A stretch of DNA of 64,000 nucleotides from a virus. The notes beneath the pieces are model-generated. The model worked only from the letters and a program-made list of their open reading frames with translations. It was not told where the DNA came from and searched no databases. Where the stretch lies: IMG/VR virus record IMGVR_UViG_3300033153_005812, positions 1 to 64,000 of that record; one strand, 5' to 3'. A program made the translations under genes and the position numbers. This document shows positions 49,385 to 58,780 of this stretch, piece after piece. Numbering within the stretch: position 1 is the first letter of the stretch; each line of letters starts with the position of its first letter.

Positions 49385-49837
49385 ATGACGTATGATGAAT
49401 TAAAAGCAAAGATAGACGAGAAAAGAAAGCATTTCGTTTCTGTGCCTGTCTTCGTTCCGGCTGATGCTGCGAATGGAACAATGAGTCCACCGGTTATAAT
49501 GGACGACGCAGTTGAAGAGACTTGGACTGTGACGGCGAAAGCAAATCCGGCGACATTCACGGTGACAGGATCAGTGAGTGGTCTTGACGCTAATGAAGCT
49601 ACTCCTGGGGAGATATATGTTACCGCAGATGGTAAGGTTAGTTTTCTTCTCACCGATGGATCCGTTACGTTCGAGGAAAATGACGAATTTACATTCAGCA
49701 TCGAACATAAGACTTCCGGCGTGGAGGGTGCAACTATAATTCGAGAGCTCAATTTTATAGTGCATTCTCAAGCGGATGATGTCAAGGTCGGCTACGATGT
49801 GGAGAACAACGCAATTCGTGTTATTAAAATGACCTAA
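49385..49837 (+). CDS. Beta-rich virion-type protein, 150 aa
   Basis: Mostly beta-strand pattern (TWTVTAKANPATFTVTGSVS; GKVSFLLTDGSVTFEENDEF) preceded by an N-terminal helix. Looks like a head decoration or fibre-type domain. AAAGGA before the ATG. Unassigned. Confidence 0.55.
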   Translation: MTYDELKAKIDEKRKHFVSVPVFVPADAANGTMSPPVIMDDAVEETWTVTAKANPATFTVTGSVSGLDANEATPGEIYVTADGKVSFLLTDGSVTFEENDEFTFSIEHKTSGVEGATIIRELNFIVHSQADDVKVGYDVENNAIRVIKMT

Positions 49838-49845
49838 GAGTTAAT

Positions 49846-49941
49846 ATGTTTTGGGAATCACTATTTCTGGTAACTTATGCGATGTGTTATATCGCAGTTT
49901 GGATTATCCCTTATTGGAGGTCAGTACGATGCGTAAAATAA
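49846..49941 (+). CDS. Small membrane peptide, 31 aa
   Basis: MFWESLFLVTYAMCYIAVWI and a short basic tail. One hydrophobic helix. Overlaps the lipoprotein start by 13 bases. Together they may form a lysis or membrane pair. Confidence 0.45.
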   Translation: MFWESLFLVTYAMCYIAVWIIPYWRSVRCVK

Positions 49942-50384
49942 TGTGTATATGGATTTTAATGGTTTTGTTCTCTCTCGGCGGATGTCTTATGACACAGAAC
50001 GAGGATGGGGATTCGCAGTATAATTTGGATCCTAATGTGGCTCAGAAGATAGAAGAGGGTGGAGAAGCTACTCTCGGTCTATTAGATTTATTGGCTCCTC
50101 TTTTCGGCCCTGCTGGTGGAGTGGTAGTTGGAGCATTTGCTTCGGCTCTGGCAGTTTTCAGGAAGATGCATCCAAAGTTGGAGATAGCACAAAATAAATA
50201 CGAATTATCTAATACCATCGCTTTGATCGTGGTTGAGGAAATTGAACACTTAAAGAAAGAACATCCACAGATTTGGAAGAAGATGGCTAAGAAGTTAGCT
50301 ATCGAATGTGAAGCGTCTGGGATTGATACAAAGATCATAGAGAATGCAATTCGAGGTCTACGTGGACTACCAGCGAAGAAGTAA
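49929..50384 (+). CDS. Putative lipoprotein with membrane segment
   Basis: A 151-residue protein. GGAGGT before the ATG. Signal MRKIMCIWILMVLFSLGGC with lipobox LGGC (Cys19), then a hydrophobic hairpin (LLDLLAPLFGPAGGVVVGAF) and helices. Could be a spanin or holin-like lysis component. A stand-alone host-surface protein is the alternative. No endolysin seen nearby. Confidence 0.6.
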   Translation: MRKIMCIWILMVLFSLGGCLMTQNEDGDSQYNLDPNVAQKIEEGGEATLGLLDLLAPLFGPAGGVVVGAFASALAVFRKMHPKLEIAQNKYELSNTIALIVVEEIEHLKKEHPQIWKKMAKKLAIECEASGIDTKIIENAIRGLRGLPAKK

Positions 50385-50407
50385 GCCGGACTCCTCAAGA
50401 GCCTATA

Positions 50408-50445
50408 CACCTCCTTGGTCAAAAGCTGCGGCTGACAGGGAGGTG
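50408..50445 (+). other. Intergenic hairpin
   Basis: CACCTCC (50408-50414) pairs with GGAGGTG (50439-50445), with an inner GTCA/TGAC pairing. No T-run. It may act as a processing or weak termination site after the lipoprotein. Confidence 0.45.
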
Positions 50446-50472
50446 CAATCATAAGATAGGATTATTATTATT

Positions 50473-50691
50473 ATGGCAAAGAAAAAAGCTAAAAAGAAAG
50501 TAAAGAGAACAAAGAAAAGAGCTAAGAATTTAACAGCGACAAATTCTAATACCAGCTATGTCGTAGAGAATGCTGCTGATACGCTAATGAGAGCGAGTGA
50601 GATCAATGCAAATCCAAATCTCAAACGACGAGCAAAGGCTTTGTTGAAACAGCGTCAAAGGCTTATTGGAAAAACTATCAACGGGAAATAA
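50473..50691 (+). CDS. Lys/Arg-rich small protein, 72 aa
   Basis: MAKKKAKKKVKRTKKRAKNL then a helix with an RRAKALLKQRQ end. Strong positive charge suggests DNA binding or a packaged virion component. RBS is weak: TTATTATTATT before ATG. Confidence 0.5.
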   Translation: MAKKKAKKKVKRTKKRAKNLTATNSNTSYVVENAADTLMRASEINANPNLKRRAKALLKQRQRLIGKTINGK

Positions 50692-50693
50692 AA

Positions 50694-51047
50694 ATGGCTC
50701 CTTCATATCCGTCTGACGAAGAGTTGTTGAATATACATTTTGAGGATGAGGATGATGATAGGATAGACGCCGTATTGTGTATAATTGATTTTGAAAATGT
50801 CGATGAAGCGATAGCTTTTGCATTAGAGCATTGGCCAGATCAGACAGCGAAAAACATAGAAACAATGCGAGTAATTCAAGCTGAGGAGCTCGAAGAGGGG
50901 GATGCTTGGCTCTGCATGATCGGTGTTTGTGATATTTGTGGTGCTGAAGGGATTAACTTTCTTCCGGCTGCCGTTTTTGAAGACGAGATAGTTGGAACAG
51001 AGTGCTTTTGTTGTGGGAATATGTCAATGTATCCAAAGGAAAGGTAG
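50694..51047 (+). CDS. Zinc-binding protein, 117 aa
   Basis: C-terminal CMIGVCDICGAEG with ECFCCGNMS, two Cys pairs 40 residues apart. The rest is acidic and helical. No family recognised. Confidence 0.5.
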   Translation: MAPSYPSDEELLNIHFEDEDDDRIDAVLCIIDFENVDEAIAFALEHWPDQTAKNIETMRVIQAEELEEGDAWLCMIGVCDICGAEGINFLPAAVFEDEIVGTECFCCGNMSMYPKER

Positions 51048-51054
51048 ACTTACG

Positions 51055-51738
51055 ATGAATCATAAGACTATAAAAATTATTATACTTATGCTGGGACTGA
51101 TATCTCTTTCTTGCAGTCCTAATCTTTCAAAATTACAACAAGGAGCTTTGGTGTATCAACAGACACTACCTTCAGTTGTGATGGTGAAAGGCGAAGTGAT
51201 GAATAACTGGAGGGGGAGTGAGATACAAGGTATTGGGACAGGCTTCTTTATCAATAAAGAATATGTTCTTACGAATCATCATATCGCATCTATAATAGCC
51301 GACGGCACAATAAAGCTACGCCTTTGGAATGGAGAGATGATCTCGGCTAAAAAGATAGCGTTAGATGAGAAATACGATTTAGCACTTCTTCAAGTTGATG
51401 TTGAAGATACTCGGTTTTATGATTTACCTGAGTTGAATCTTGAAACTATTCCGCAGATCGGTGACGAGGTTTATATAATCGGTTCTCCTCGGTTATACTA
51501 CAATACGATGACAAAAGGAATTTTATCAAGAAAGTCAACAACAGGGAATTCTGCAGGATGGCTTTGGAATTGTAAAATTTATTTTGTCGATGCTCCTATT
51601 CAAGGAGGGAACTCTGGTAGTCCAGTTCTTGATATAGATTCTGGTGTGATTGGGATTGTGTCAGGTATGGGTGGTAATTTAACGATAGTAATTCCGTCAT
51701 ATAGTATCCTTTCTTTCTTAAAAGAACAAGGTATCTAA
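51055..51738 (+). CDS. Exported trypsin-like serine protease
   Basis: A 227-residue protein. N-terminal signal MNHKTIKIIILMLGLISLSC (Cys20, lipobox-like but with Ser at -3). The catalytic triad is readable: His76 in VLTNHHIAS, Asp108 in KYDLALLQV, Ser187 in QGGNSGSPV. It is the chymotrypsin fold of the HtrA/DegP type, without a PDZ domain. Located directly before the portal, where an intracellular prohead protease usually lies, but the signal argues for export. It may degrade host surface proteins or modify the envelope. Unusual. Confidence 0.8.
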   Translation: MNHKTIKIIILMLGLISLSCSPNLSKLQQGALVYQQTLPSVVMVKGEVMNNWRGSEIQGIGTGFFINKEYVLTNHHIASIIADGTIKLRLWNGEMISAKKIALDEKYDLALLQVDVEDTRFYDLPELNLETIPQIGDEVYIIGSPRLYYNTMTKGILSRKSTTGNSAGWLWNCKIYFVDAPIQGGNSGSPVLDIDSGVIGIVSGMGGNLTIVIPSYSILSFLKEQGI

Positions 51739-51739
51739 T

Positions 51740-53191
51740 ATGGCTAACGATATTGCGATTCCGTGTGTCGGTTATGATGTGATGTCTCCAGATTGGGATC
51801 TTCTCCACGATCTTTTAGGAGGCACAAGAGCAATGAGATTAACTGGTGAGAAATGGCTCCCCAGAGAACCTCGAGAGGAAGGTTATAATGCACGATTGAA
51901 TCGGTCTATACTATACAATGCCTATCGAGATACTTTGAGTAAACTTGCAAACAGACCGTTCGCTCATCCTATACAATTTACAGATTTACCAGATGAGTTG
52001 ACATACTTAATAGACGATGTTGATGCTACTGGTAAGTCTTTTGAGTCTTTTGCAAGAGAGGTCTTAAAAGATCTGATAAATTACGGTCTTGCTCATATCT
52101 TTGTAGATCATAGCGAATTACCGGAAGTTGTAGAAGGTGAAACTCTTACGAAAGCAGATGAGGAAAGATTAGGAGCAAGAGTTCTTCTAAATGTTATTCA
52201 TCCTCCTAATCTTATCGGTTGGCAGACAGAGATTGTTGATAAACGGGTGACACTAACACAGATAAGAGTAAAAGAAATTATAACAGAAGCTTTTGGAGAT
52301 TATGGTGATGCAGATATAAATTATATAAGAGTCTATACTCGAACTGGTTGGGAAGTTCATCAAGAGTTTGATTCAGAGAATAAAGAAGGTGAAAAAGTTT
52401 GGAAAATAGTTGAATCAGGGGAGCACACTTTTGGTAGTATTTCTTTAGTGACAATCTATGCAAATAGAGTCGGGTTTATGATGGCCGAACCTTCGTTAAT
52501 GGATTTAGCATGGCTTAATCTTGCTCATTGGCAATCTTATTCAGATCAAAGAAACATTTTGCGTCTTTCACGGTTTGGTCTTCTTTTCGGTAAAGGTTTT
52601 CCTAAAGATATGGTTGGACAATCGCTCGATATTGGACCGAGTAAGGCTTTCTTAACAACAGATACGAATGCGGATTTGAAATATGTTGAACATACTGGAG
52701 CGTCAATTGAGGCTGGAGCAAAGGATATCGAAGACATTGAAATTAAGATGGAGATCCTTGGTCAGCAGCCTTTGATGCGGAGTACTTCGCTTAGCACCGC
52801 AACAGCAAAACGAATCGATGAGAGTAGAAATGTCAGTCAACTTCAATCTTGGGTGAGAAGTCTTGAAAGAGGATTATTGCAAGCTATTGAAATGGCTTGT
52901 GAATGGCGAAAAATTGAGATGCCGGAAACTACAAAGATCGATATCTTTAGTGATTTTGAAGTTGCGATTTCTGGATCTACAGATAAAGAGTTACTTTTGA
53001 AAGCACGAACGGAGGGCGAGATCACAAGGGAAAGGTTCTTAAGGGAGGAACAGCGTAGAGGTGTGTTCTCTGGTGATATGGATCCTGAGGAAGAAGCTAA
53101 AGCTGCGGAGAAGGAGAGCGTAGATGATTTGAGTAATTATATTGAACCAGAAAAAGATAAAGAAGAGGAGAATGAAGAAGAGGAAGACTAA
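51740..53191 (+). CDS. Portal protein (DUF4055 type)
   Basis: A 483-residue protein. Features of the family: early YNARLNRSILYNAYRDTLSK, then AHIFVDHSELPE, and LNLAHWQSYSDQRNILRLSR. Highly acidic tail (EEENEEEED). It forms the dodecameric DNA gate. Position between terminase and MuF/scaffold is standard. Starts one base after the protease stop. Confidence 0.85.
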   Translation: MANDIAIPCVGYDVMSPDWDLLHDLLGGTRAMRLTGEKWLPREPREEGYNARLNRSILYNAYRDTLSKLANRPFAHPIQFTDLPDELTYLIDDVDATGKSFESFAREVLKDLINYGLAHIFVDHSELPEVVEGETLTKADEERLGARVLLNVIHPPNLIGWQTEIVDKRVTLTQIRVKEIITEAFGDYGDADINYIRVYTRTGWEVHQEFDSENKEGEKVWKIVESGEHTFGSISLVTIYANRVGFMMAEPSLMDLAWLNLAHWQSYSDQRNILRLSRFGLLFGKGFPKDMVGQSLDIGPSKAFLTTDTNADLKYVEHTGASIEAGAKDIEDIEIKMEILGQQPLMRSTSLSTATAKRIDESRNVSQLQSWVRSLERGLLQAIEMACEWRKIEMPETTKIDIFSDFEVAISGSTDKELLLKARTEGEITRERFLREEQRRGVFSGDMDPEEEAKAAEKESVDDLSNYIEPEKDKEEENEEEED

Positions 53192-53233
53192 TCTGAAAGG
53201 AATGTAGAAATTAAGCCTGTAAATCAAGAACTA

Positions 53234-55480
53234 ATGGATCGCTATATTCGACATGCTGTCTATGTTGAGAGATTCAAAGCTGGAGAAGCTAAGAAGATAG
53301 CACAACATTTGAATAAAGAAGTTTTTCCAGAGCTCATTGACAAGTTAATGGCTAAACTCAAAGCTATAGATCCCAGCAAATTAAGTAAGACTTGGACTAC
53401 GAAACGTCTCAAGGGTCTAATAGCTGCTACAGATAGAATTATTACAACAGGAATGATGCGAGCAGAAGAAACGACTGTGAATAATTTAATGGATTTGGCG
53501 GAGTGGGAAGCGAGATGGAATAAAAATGTAATCGAGAATACTGTTCCATTAGATATCGATATGACAATGCCGAATCCTGAAGTTCTACGTCAATCTGTTT
53601 TATCATCTTCTTTTGAAGGTCATAAACTTAAGACGTGGTTCAAGGCTTATAGTAAGTCTGTTCGTGTAGGGATGATGGGAGCGGTGAGAAAAGGTATTGC
53701 AGGTGGCGAATCTATACCTGATATTGGAAGACGTCTTCGTAAAGTTGCATCTTTGAAACGAAAACAAGCAGAAGCCATCGCAAGAACGGCTGTTAGTAGT
53801 GTCGTGAATAATGCCAGAGATGCTGTTTATGAACAAAATACGGATCTTGTAAAAGCTGTTCAGTTCGTCGCGACTTTAGATACCAGAACTACTTTAACTT
53901 GCATAGGTTTAGACGGTAAAGTTTTTCCAACCGGAGAAGGACCACGACCACCGATGCACTTCGCTTGCAGAAGTACGACAATTCCTATTATCTCTTCTTG
54001 GAAAGAGTTTGGAATTAAAGATCCACCTCCTGCGACTCGTGCCTCGATGACAGGAGCGGTCCCTGCAAAGACAACATATAAGTCTTGGCTGAAGAAACAG
54101 AACAAAGCAACACAAATAAAAGTTCTTGGAAAGAAACGTGCTGAGCTTTATCGTAGCGGTCAAGTTACGATTGATAAATTTGTAGGTAAGGATTACAAAC
54201 CGCTGACGCTGAAGCAGATTGCAAAGAGAGAAGGTGTCGGTGTACCTGCTCCTCGTGCTGTTAAGACGATTGAAGCTATACCGATAAAAGGAACTGGAGA
54301 GCCACTTACATCTGTAGAAAAAACTTTGATAAAAGAATATACAGATATAAGTGGGACTTATACGGAAATAATTCCTCGACAATTAGGGAAAGTTCCTGCA
54401 TATTCTTATTGGACTAAAAAACAGGCTCTTGGATATGCTGGACAAATAGAAGATGCGTTGAAAAAATTGCCCGGACAAAAAGTAACATCTTATCGTGCAA
54501 TGGATTTTGCTACAGCAAAATCTAAAGCCAAGTTTATGAAAGAATTAACATCCGGTGAGGTTTGGCGTTCAAAAACATTTTTGTCTACTTCGACAATGGA
54601 GAAGAAGGTTAATTTCTTTATAGATGCGAGGACAGGAGTGTATGGTGAGGGTCATAATTTAGTGATGGTTATCAAAGGGAGAACTGGTCGTGATATAGCG
54701 AAGTGGTCAGCAGAAAAGGCAGAGAGGGAAATTTTATTCATAAAGGGGACTACGTTCAAAATTGATAAAATTGTTGGTAATAAAGTTTTCATGACGGAAA
54801 TAACAAAACAGACTCAATTAAAGAAAGTTCGACCTATTTCATCGGTCACAACTACATCGAAAGTCGGTACATCTTATGTAGGTACGACATCAAAAGAATT
54901 TAGAAAGCTGGTCGACGATACAATTGAAGCTTATCCCGAGAAAGTAAAACTGGCTTTGAATGATAACGGTATTTCATATAAGGTTGGAAATAAATTAACT
55001 GAAATATTCCCAGACTTCAAAGGTAAGCATCCAAGAGGATGGCCTTCTGGGACAACTTGGGATTCTGTCAATGGAGTATATATCAAATCAACCAAATCTA
55101 TCACTGTGGCTGAAACTTATCGTCCAGTTAGAAGTAAGGTTTTCACGGATACACCTAAAAGTCAGATAAAAGGAATTTTGAATCACGAAACTGGTCATGG
55201 ATTTAATCGGACTCTACGTATAAGAGAGAAAATTCTAACTGAATACTGCAACACAGGTGAATTCAAAACAGCCTATGCAAAAGATTTCGGTGCGATGACT
55301 AAAGATGAGATAAAGCGTAAAGGCTTACAATACTACCATCAAGCTGGTGAAGCTGGTAGGAGTGAAACCTTCGCTGAAGTTTTTGCTGATATAATGGGAC
55401 AAGGTGCTCAACCTGAAGGAATAGATATTAGCGAGTATTTTCCTAACTGTAGAAAGTATATTGAGGATTTGTTAAAGTGA
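53234..55480 (+). CDS. MuF head protein fused to ADP-ribosyltransferase and metallopeptidase
   Basis: A 748-residue three-part protein. Residues ~140-250: MuF-type head morphogenesis (KQAEAIARTAVSSVVNNARD; PPMHFACRSTTIPI). Residues ~360-520: ADP-ribosyltransferase with R421 (SYRAMD), STS at 451-453, and the E-x-E at 497-499 (EREILF), the R-S-E triad. Residues ~555-748: a zinc metallopeptidase with HETGH at 651-655 and an Glu at 711 in RSETFAEVFADIMG, the shape of lethal-factor-like peptidases. This matches the known MuF-toxin layout, in which the head carries effectors into the host. The order and residues are visible; activity is inferred. Confidence 0.85.
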   Translation: MDRYIRHAVYVERFKAGEAKKIAQHLNKEVFPELIDKLMAKLKAIDPSKLSKTWTTKRLKGLIAATDRIITTGMMRAEETTVNNLMDLAEWEARWNKNVIENTVPLDIDMTMPNPEVLRQSVLSSSFEGHKLKTWFKAYSKSVRVGMMGAVRKGIAGGESIPDIGRRLRKVASLKRKQAEAIARTAVSSVVNNARDAVYEQNTDLVKAVQFVATLDTRTTLTCIGLDGKVFPTGEGPRPPMHFACRSTTIPIISSWKEFGIKDPPPATRASMTGAVPAKTTYKSWLKKQNKATQIKVLGKKRAELYRSGQVTIDKFVGKDYKPLTLKQIAKREGVGVPAPRAVKTIEAIPIKGTGEPLTSVEKTLIKEYTDISGTYTEIIPRQLGKVPAYSYWTKKQALGYAGQIEDALKKLPGQKVTSYRAMDFATAKSKAKFMKELTSGEVWRSKTFLSTSTMEKKVNFFIDARTGVYGEGHNLVMVIKGRTGRDIAKWSAEKAEREILFIKGTTFKIDKIVGNKVFMTEITKQTQLKKVRPISSVTTTSKVGTSYVGTTSKEFRKLVDDTIEAYPEKVKLALNDNGISYKVGNKLTEIFPDFKGKHPRGWPSGTTWDSVNGVYIKSTKSITVAETYRPVRSKVFTDTPKSQIKGILNHETGHGFNRTLRIREKILTEYCNTGEFKTAYAKDFGAMTKDEIKRKGLQYYHQAGEAGRSETFAEVFADIMGQGAQPEGIDISEYFPNCRKYIEDLLK

Positions 55481-55707
55481 AAATCAAACAAACGATAGTT
55501 CCAGCCTACGGGGACGGTGTAGTCGGAGACACAATAATCGCTATGTCTGTTCAATGTTTATCTTGTAGACATCTTCATAATAATATGACGACTTGTAAGG
55601 CGTTCCCAGACGGGATTCCTTCAAAGATTTTATTAGGGCGATGGGATCATATAGAATCATTCAAAAATGATAATGGAATTCGTTTCGAGAAAGTGGAAGG
55701 TCTATAA
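55477..55707 (+). CDS. Small Cys-containing protein, 76 aa
   Basis: CLSCRHLHNNMTTCKAFPDG is a possible metal site. GIPSKILLGRWDHIESF is a pattern often seen in the small gene after MuF in phages. ATGA overlap with the MuF gene. Function unknown. Confidence 0.55.
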   Translation: MKIKQTIVPAYGDGVVGDTIIAMSVQCLSCRHLHNNMTTCKAFPDGIPSKILLGRWDHIESFKNDNGIRFEKVEGL

Positions 55708-55811
55708 TGACTGAAGAATTAGAAGTTTTTAATAGATTCATGGGTATCCCTGAGGAATTTGAATTTGTAGGGATGGAAGAGGAAGTTGAAGTTAGTGAGG
55801 TTGAAGAGTAA
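55707..55811 (+). CDS. Very acidic peptide, 34 aa
   Basis: MTEELEVFNRFMGIPEEFEF with a Glu/Val tail. Its stop overlaps the next ATG at TAATG, and its own start overlaps the previous stop. Coupled but unassigned. Confidence 0.5.
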   Translation: MTEELEVFNRFMGIPEEFEFVGMEEEVEVSEVEE

Positions 55812-56059
55812 TGCCATATCCAAATTTCCATTCTGCTCGTATTCGCCAGCCAGGAAGATTCGTGAGGATTAGAGTTCTTCGAATACTTTCAAATGGCATT
55901 ATGATTTATGGCGGTCCATTAAAGAGTGATTCTCGTGGATTAAGTAAAACGCAGTCTTATCGTTTTCCAGTAAAGAAATGGACTGTTGCTCAGGCGAAAG
56001 CATGGCTCAGAAAACATAAAATTAAGTGGCTTTTGTTTGAAAAAGCTACAAAGAAATAA
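55811..56059 (+). CDS. Small basic protein before scaffold, 82 aa
   Basis: Beta-rich start (RIRVLRILSNGIMIYGGPL), ending in a helix AQAKAWLRKHKIKWLLFEKA. Located where head-assembly accessory proteins lie. No family recognised. Confidence 0.5.
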   Translation: MPYPNFHSARIRQPGRFVRIRVLRILSNGIMIYGGPLKSDSRGLSKTQSYRFPVKKWTVAQAKAWLRKHKIKWLLFEKATKK

Positions 56060-56081
56060 AAACCTTTTTGGAGACCTAACT

Positions 56082-56879
56082 ATGTTGGAAGCAATTCGTG
56101 ATTCAATTGAGGAACTTACTGAAGCAGAGCAGGGACATTATGAGGAGCGAGATGGTAGATTCTACTTGGTTGTAGGATCTGTTGATGGAGTGGCGTTGGA
56201 GGATGTTCAAGGATTGAAAACTACGGTGGAAACTTTACGAGCAACTGAAAGAAAGCTCAAAAGCTCTCTTGAGCGGATTGAGCAAAAGTTTGAAGATATC
56301 GATCCTGAGGAGGCAAGGAACGCTATAAAGAAGTTCGACGAGGTTAAGAACTGGGATGGTGACACGAAAATTCGTGAAGCACAGGAAGCTGTGAAACGCG
56401 AGTTGGTAAAACAGCACACAAAGCAAGTGGAAGAGTTACAGGATGAGTTAAGTGACACTCAGACGCAACTAACAGATGCGATTGTTAATACGAAGATCGT
56501 TGAGGCTTTGCAAGCTGAAGAAGGTAATGTTGAGCTTTTGCTTCCTCATGTTAAGAGACACGTGAGAATGGTGAAGAATTCAGCAGGAAAATGGATGCCA
56601 GAGGTCACGAATGAGGCCAATGAGCCAAGAGTTGGAGACAGTGATGGCAATCCTATGACTATTGTTCAGTATATTCAAGAAATGAAAAGCCAGAAGACTT
56701 TCGCCGCAGCATTTCCAGGTGCTAACGCCACGGGAAGTGGTGTTAGCGGTTCTTCAGAGAGCGGGAAGCTCAAGAGGACTGACGGAAGTAAGACCATCGC
56801 AGCGTCGGATGGTCGAGCGATGTCTGCCAGTATAGATGATATCGCTACTGGTAAAACAAAAGTCGATATGAATAGATAA
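56082..56879 (+). CDS. Scaffold protein
   Basis: A 265-residue protein. Long coiled-coil centre (TVETLRATERKLKSSLERIE; QHTKQVEELQDELSDTQTQL), a Gly/Ser-rich disordered segment and a basic end. This is the composition of capsid scaffolds, and it lies directly before the coat gene. TGGAGACC-type RBS. Confidence 0.75.
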   Translation: MLEAIRDSIEELTEAEQGHYEERDGRFYLVVGSVDGVALEDVQGLKTTVETLRATERKLKSSLERIEQKFEDIDPEEARNAIKKFDEVKNWDGDTKIREAQEAVKRELVKQHTKQVEELQDELSDTQTQLTDAIVNTKIVEALQAEEGNVELLLPHVKRHVRMVKNSAGKWMPEVTNEANEPRVGDSDGNPMTIVQYIQEMKSQKTFAAAFPGANATGSGVSGSSESGKLKRTDGSKTIAASDGRAMSASIDDIATGKTKVDMNR

Positions 56880-56978
56880 TCATATCGATTTTTGTAGACG
56901 TAGTACGGGATGTGCGATTCAGCGGGACGCTGTCTTAAGATCTTAACTACAATTTAATTAAATTTAAGAGGTGCTATC

Positions 56979-58211
56979 GTGAGTTTGGATCCAAATGTAT
57001 TAACAAACATAGTTCCTAAAATTCTTGCCAGAGCTTTACTCGTTCTTCGTTCAAAATGTATTATGCCGCGTCTTGTGAATAGCGATTATAGCTCTGAGGC
57101 AGCGAAGAAGGGAACTACAATTGACGTGCCGATTCCTGTCGCAGTTGAGACTATGCCCGTTGTTCCTTTGGAAACTCACACGGATGGAGATTCTGTCGGT
57201 ATAACTCCAGGTTTTGTTCAAGTTCCTTTGAATAATTGGGTGCAGAACAAGCCGATTCATTTGACCGACAAAGATATGGCAGAGATCGACGTGAATGAAA
57301 ACTTTCTTCCTATGCAGTTGGAAGAGGCAATCAAAGGATTGGCCAGCGATGTGAATCAAGATATTCTTGCCGAGTATCTTGGTATTTATGGCTTCGTTGG
57401 TACTGCTGCGACAACTCCATTCGGTACGGACGTCGGTGTTTCTTCAGCAACTCAAGTTCGCAAAGTCCTGAACAAGCAAAAGTGTCCGCTGACCGACCGA
57501 CGTGGTGTTCTTGATTATGATGCTGAAGCGAATGCTCTCGACCTTTCTGCTTTCAGTGATGCGGAAAAGATTATGTCCGCAGTCGTGAAGATGGAAGGTG
57601 AGATCGGTCGAAAGTTTGGTATCGATTGGGTCGCCGATGACGATATCCCGCTACATACCGCCGGAACTCTTGGGACTGGGGGAGCAGTTACAATTACTGG
57701 AACTGCTGGTGAATCAACTATTCAGGTCAATGGTGAAGCTGCAAACGAGAATGAGACACTTCTTGTAGGTGATGTTTTCACTTTCGCAGATGATACTCAG
57801 ACTTACGTTGTGAAGCCTGGAACCGAAGGTGCTTCTGGATATCTTGCTGCAACAGGTGACAACGGGGGGTACACTGTTCCTTCGACTCCCTACGATCTTA
57901 CCGCTGTTGTTATCGCTCCTGCTTTGAAGACTTCTCCTACTACGAAGGCTTTTACACCGAAGGGGACACATCGCGTCAATCTCGTTTTTCATCGTGATGC
58001 TTTCGCGTTTGCAACTCGTTCTCTCGACGATGCAAATTCTTTGGCTAAGACTTTGGGTGGAAGTCAGATTCTCAGTATGCAGGATGCAAAGACAGGTTTG
58101 ATTCTTCGATTGGAGATCAGTCGTCGGCATAAGTTAACCTGCTGGGAATTTGATATACTTTGGGGTACGAAGTTGGTGAGACCTGAATTGGCTTGCCGTC
58201 TGGCAGGATAG
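56979..58211 (+). CDS. Major capsid protein (P22 coat-like)
   Basis: A 410-residue protein starting at GTG with AAGAGGTG upstream. N-terminal NIVPKILARALLVLRSKCIM then NSDYSSEAAKKGTTIDVPIP; an inserted beta-rich region (~residues 222-325); then NLVFHRDAFAFATRSL and a conserved end. This matches the P22 gp5/coat family, which has an HK97 core with an inserted I-domain. A strong terminator follows. Confidence 0.85.
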   Translation: MSLDPNVLTNIVPKILARALLVLRSKCIMPRLVNSDYSSEAAKKGTTIDVPIPVAVETMPVVPLETHTDGDSVGITPGFVQVPLNNWVQNKPIHLTDKDMAEIDVNENFLPMQLEEAIKGLASDVNQDILAEYLGIYGFVGTAATTPFGTDVGVSSATQVRKVLNKQKCPLTDRRGVLDYDAEANALDLSAFSDAEKIMSAVVKMEGEIGRKFGIDWVADDDIPLHTAGTLGTGGAVTITGTAGESTIQVNGEAANENETLLVGDVFTFADDTQTYVVKPGTEGASGYLAATGDNGGYTVPSTPYDLTAVVIAPALKTSPTTKAFTPKGTHRVNLVFHRDAFAFATRSLDDANSLAKTLGGSQILSMQDAKTGLILRLEISRRHKLTCWEFDILWGTKLVRPELACRLAG

Positions 58212-58252
58212 AAAGTTTTTCTGAGCCGGAATGTTAAGGCCTCCGCTTGTGT

Positions 58253-58293
58253 TGGTAGTGGCGGACACCTGATCCGTCACTACCAGTTATTTT
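58253..58293 (+). terminator. Rho-independent terminator after coat gene
   Basis: 13-bp stem TGGTAGTGGCGGA / TCCGTCACTACCA with one G-T wobble, 7-base loop, then GTTATTTT. Would limit read-through from the coat gene to later head genes, giving excess coat. Confidence 0.9.
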
Positions 58294-58326
58294 CAATTGC
58301 GATTAAGATTACGAAAGGGAACTCTT

Positions 58327-58716
58327 ATGTTAATTAGGATGATGGGTCCCACAGGTAACATAGAAAAGATTCGAGATGAGGACGAGCAGCATTATGTGAG
58401 TCTCGGCTATAAGCATGTAGTTGAACCTGAGACCATCGAATTGATGAGTCCTGCCGGTAGAGTAGTCGTCAATGTAAAGGATGCTGAGGATTGTTTGCAG
58501 CGAGACGGTTGGAGCTACTTAGAAGAGGGTTCAATTCGTGATTGTGATGCAGAGGCTGTTGAGCTGGAAGTTTCTGCTGAGCCGGAAGTTCCTGAGCCTG
58601 AGGTTCTTGAGAATGATGATACGGAAGCTGCTGAGCAGCAAGAGCCGGAAATTCTTGAAGACGAACCGGAGATTTCTGAGGAAGACGAAGTGAACGACGC
58701 TCAACTGGATCAGTAG
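58327..58716 (+). CDS. Acidic head protein, 129 aa
   Basis: First half folded (GYKHVVEPETIELMSPAGRV), second half a Glu/Pro/Asp-rich tail with EPE repeats. Position after the coat suggests a head completion or decoration protein. No family. Confidence 0.6.
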   Translation: MLIRMMGPTGNIEKIRDEDEQHYVSLGYKHVVEPETIELMSPAGRVVVNVKDAEDCLQRDGWSYLEEGSIRDCDAEAVELEVSAEPEVPEPEVLENDDTEAAEQQEPEILEDEPEISEEDEVNDAQLDQ

Positions 58717-58780
58717 TTTTGAGAGTACAAAGCAGAGGCGTATGATTGTCTCTGCTCGCAATAATTTATAAGAGGTAAAA

